A stretch of DNA of 45,699 nt from Pseudoalteromonas atlantica (GTDB taxonomy: Bacteria > Pseudomonadota > Gammaproteobacteria > Enterobacterales > Alteromonadaceae). Within the stretch, counting starts at the first letter, position 1. Each line of letters opens with the position of its first letter. The stretch is taken from contig BJUT01000033.1 of the NCBI GenBank assembly GCA_007988745.1, forward strand, positions 1 through 45,699. The letters are read 5' to 3'. This document shows, one piece after another, positions 45,652-45,699 of the stretch. The notes beneath the pieces were generated by a model. It made no database searches. It was not told the origin of the DNA and worked only from the letters and a program-made list of their open reading frames with translations. The translations under genes and the position numbers were made by a program.

Positions 45652-45699
45652 GCTATCAGCTATCAGCTATCAGCTATCAGCTATCAGCTATCAGCTACA
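45652..45699. repeat. 7-bp tandem repeat running off the window
   Basis: Six full copies of GCTATCA (45652-45693) then GCTACA. The last unit varies and the window ends, so the array may be longer. It lies directly beside the REP-like hairpin and upstream of pdxH. Confidence 0.9.

Overview
The window is an AT-rich chromosomal segment of a marine gammaproteobacterium. Gene order and protein sequences fit the genus Pseudoalteromonas (Alteromonadales); this is an inference from content, not a database match. Nearly all of it is core genome. I see no rRNA, tRNA, CRISPR array, integrase, transposase or phage gene.

Layout. 1-2.1 kb: an AbgT-family transporter. 2.1-4.8 kb: acetyl-CoA synthetase (acs) and a LuxR-type response regulator resembling CrbR, the acetate-switch regulator. 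5.2-8.9 kb: a DcaP-like trimeric porin and a TonB-dependent siderophore receptor with a good Fur-box candidate upstream. 9.2-20.6 kb: a conserved information-processing and stress block. It holds recA with a LexA box, pncC and the divergent mutS, then a long minus-strand run read as ftsB-ispD-ispF-truD-surE-pcm-yqaA-nlpD-rpoS, mostly with overlapping or tightly spaced genes. An unrecognised protein lies just upstream of ftsB.

20.6-26.5 kb is the most irregular region. DUF2947-like and DUF1653 genes precede a MoxR ATPase/VWA-protein pair. After that comes a convergent multidomain lipoprotein gene, and beyond it a second, frameshifted copy of the last 377 bases of the VWA gene. The two copies differ mainly at third codon positions. 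This suggests that a foreign segment carrying its own VWA 3' end was inserted, leaving the old end as debris. A cluster of REP-like hairpins follows.

26.5-29.8 kb: two GNAT acetyltransferases, an Nramp-like transporter lacking the usual metal-binding motifs, a ribosome hibernation factor and the nucleoside phosphorylase ppnP. 30-36.8 kb: central metabolism, with tkt, metK (MetJ operator upstream), a small unrecognised membrane protein, 5-formyl-THF cyclo-ligase, rpiA and serA. Together these link pentose phosphate, serine, one-carbon and S-adenosylmethionine metabolism. 36.9-45.7 kb: an anchored periplasmic protein, radA, a large protein with two PilZ domains followed by a 148-bp palindromic MITE-like repeat, serB and the divergent ytjB/smp homologue, a YjjV-type TatD nuclease, pdxH, and at the very end a REP-like hairpin plus a 7-bp tandem repeat cut by the window edge.

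Most start sites were re-chosen from ribosome-binding sites and family N-termini. Several genes appear to use TTG or GTG.
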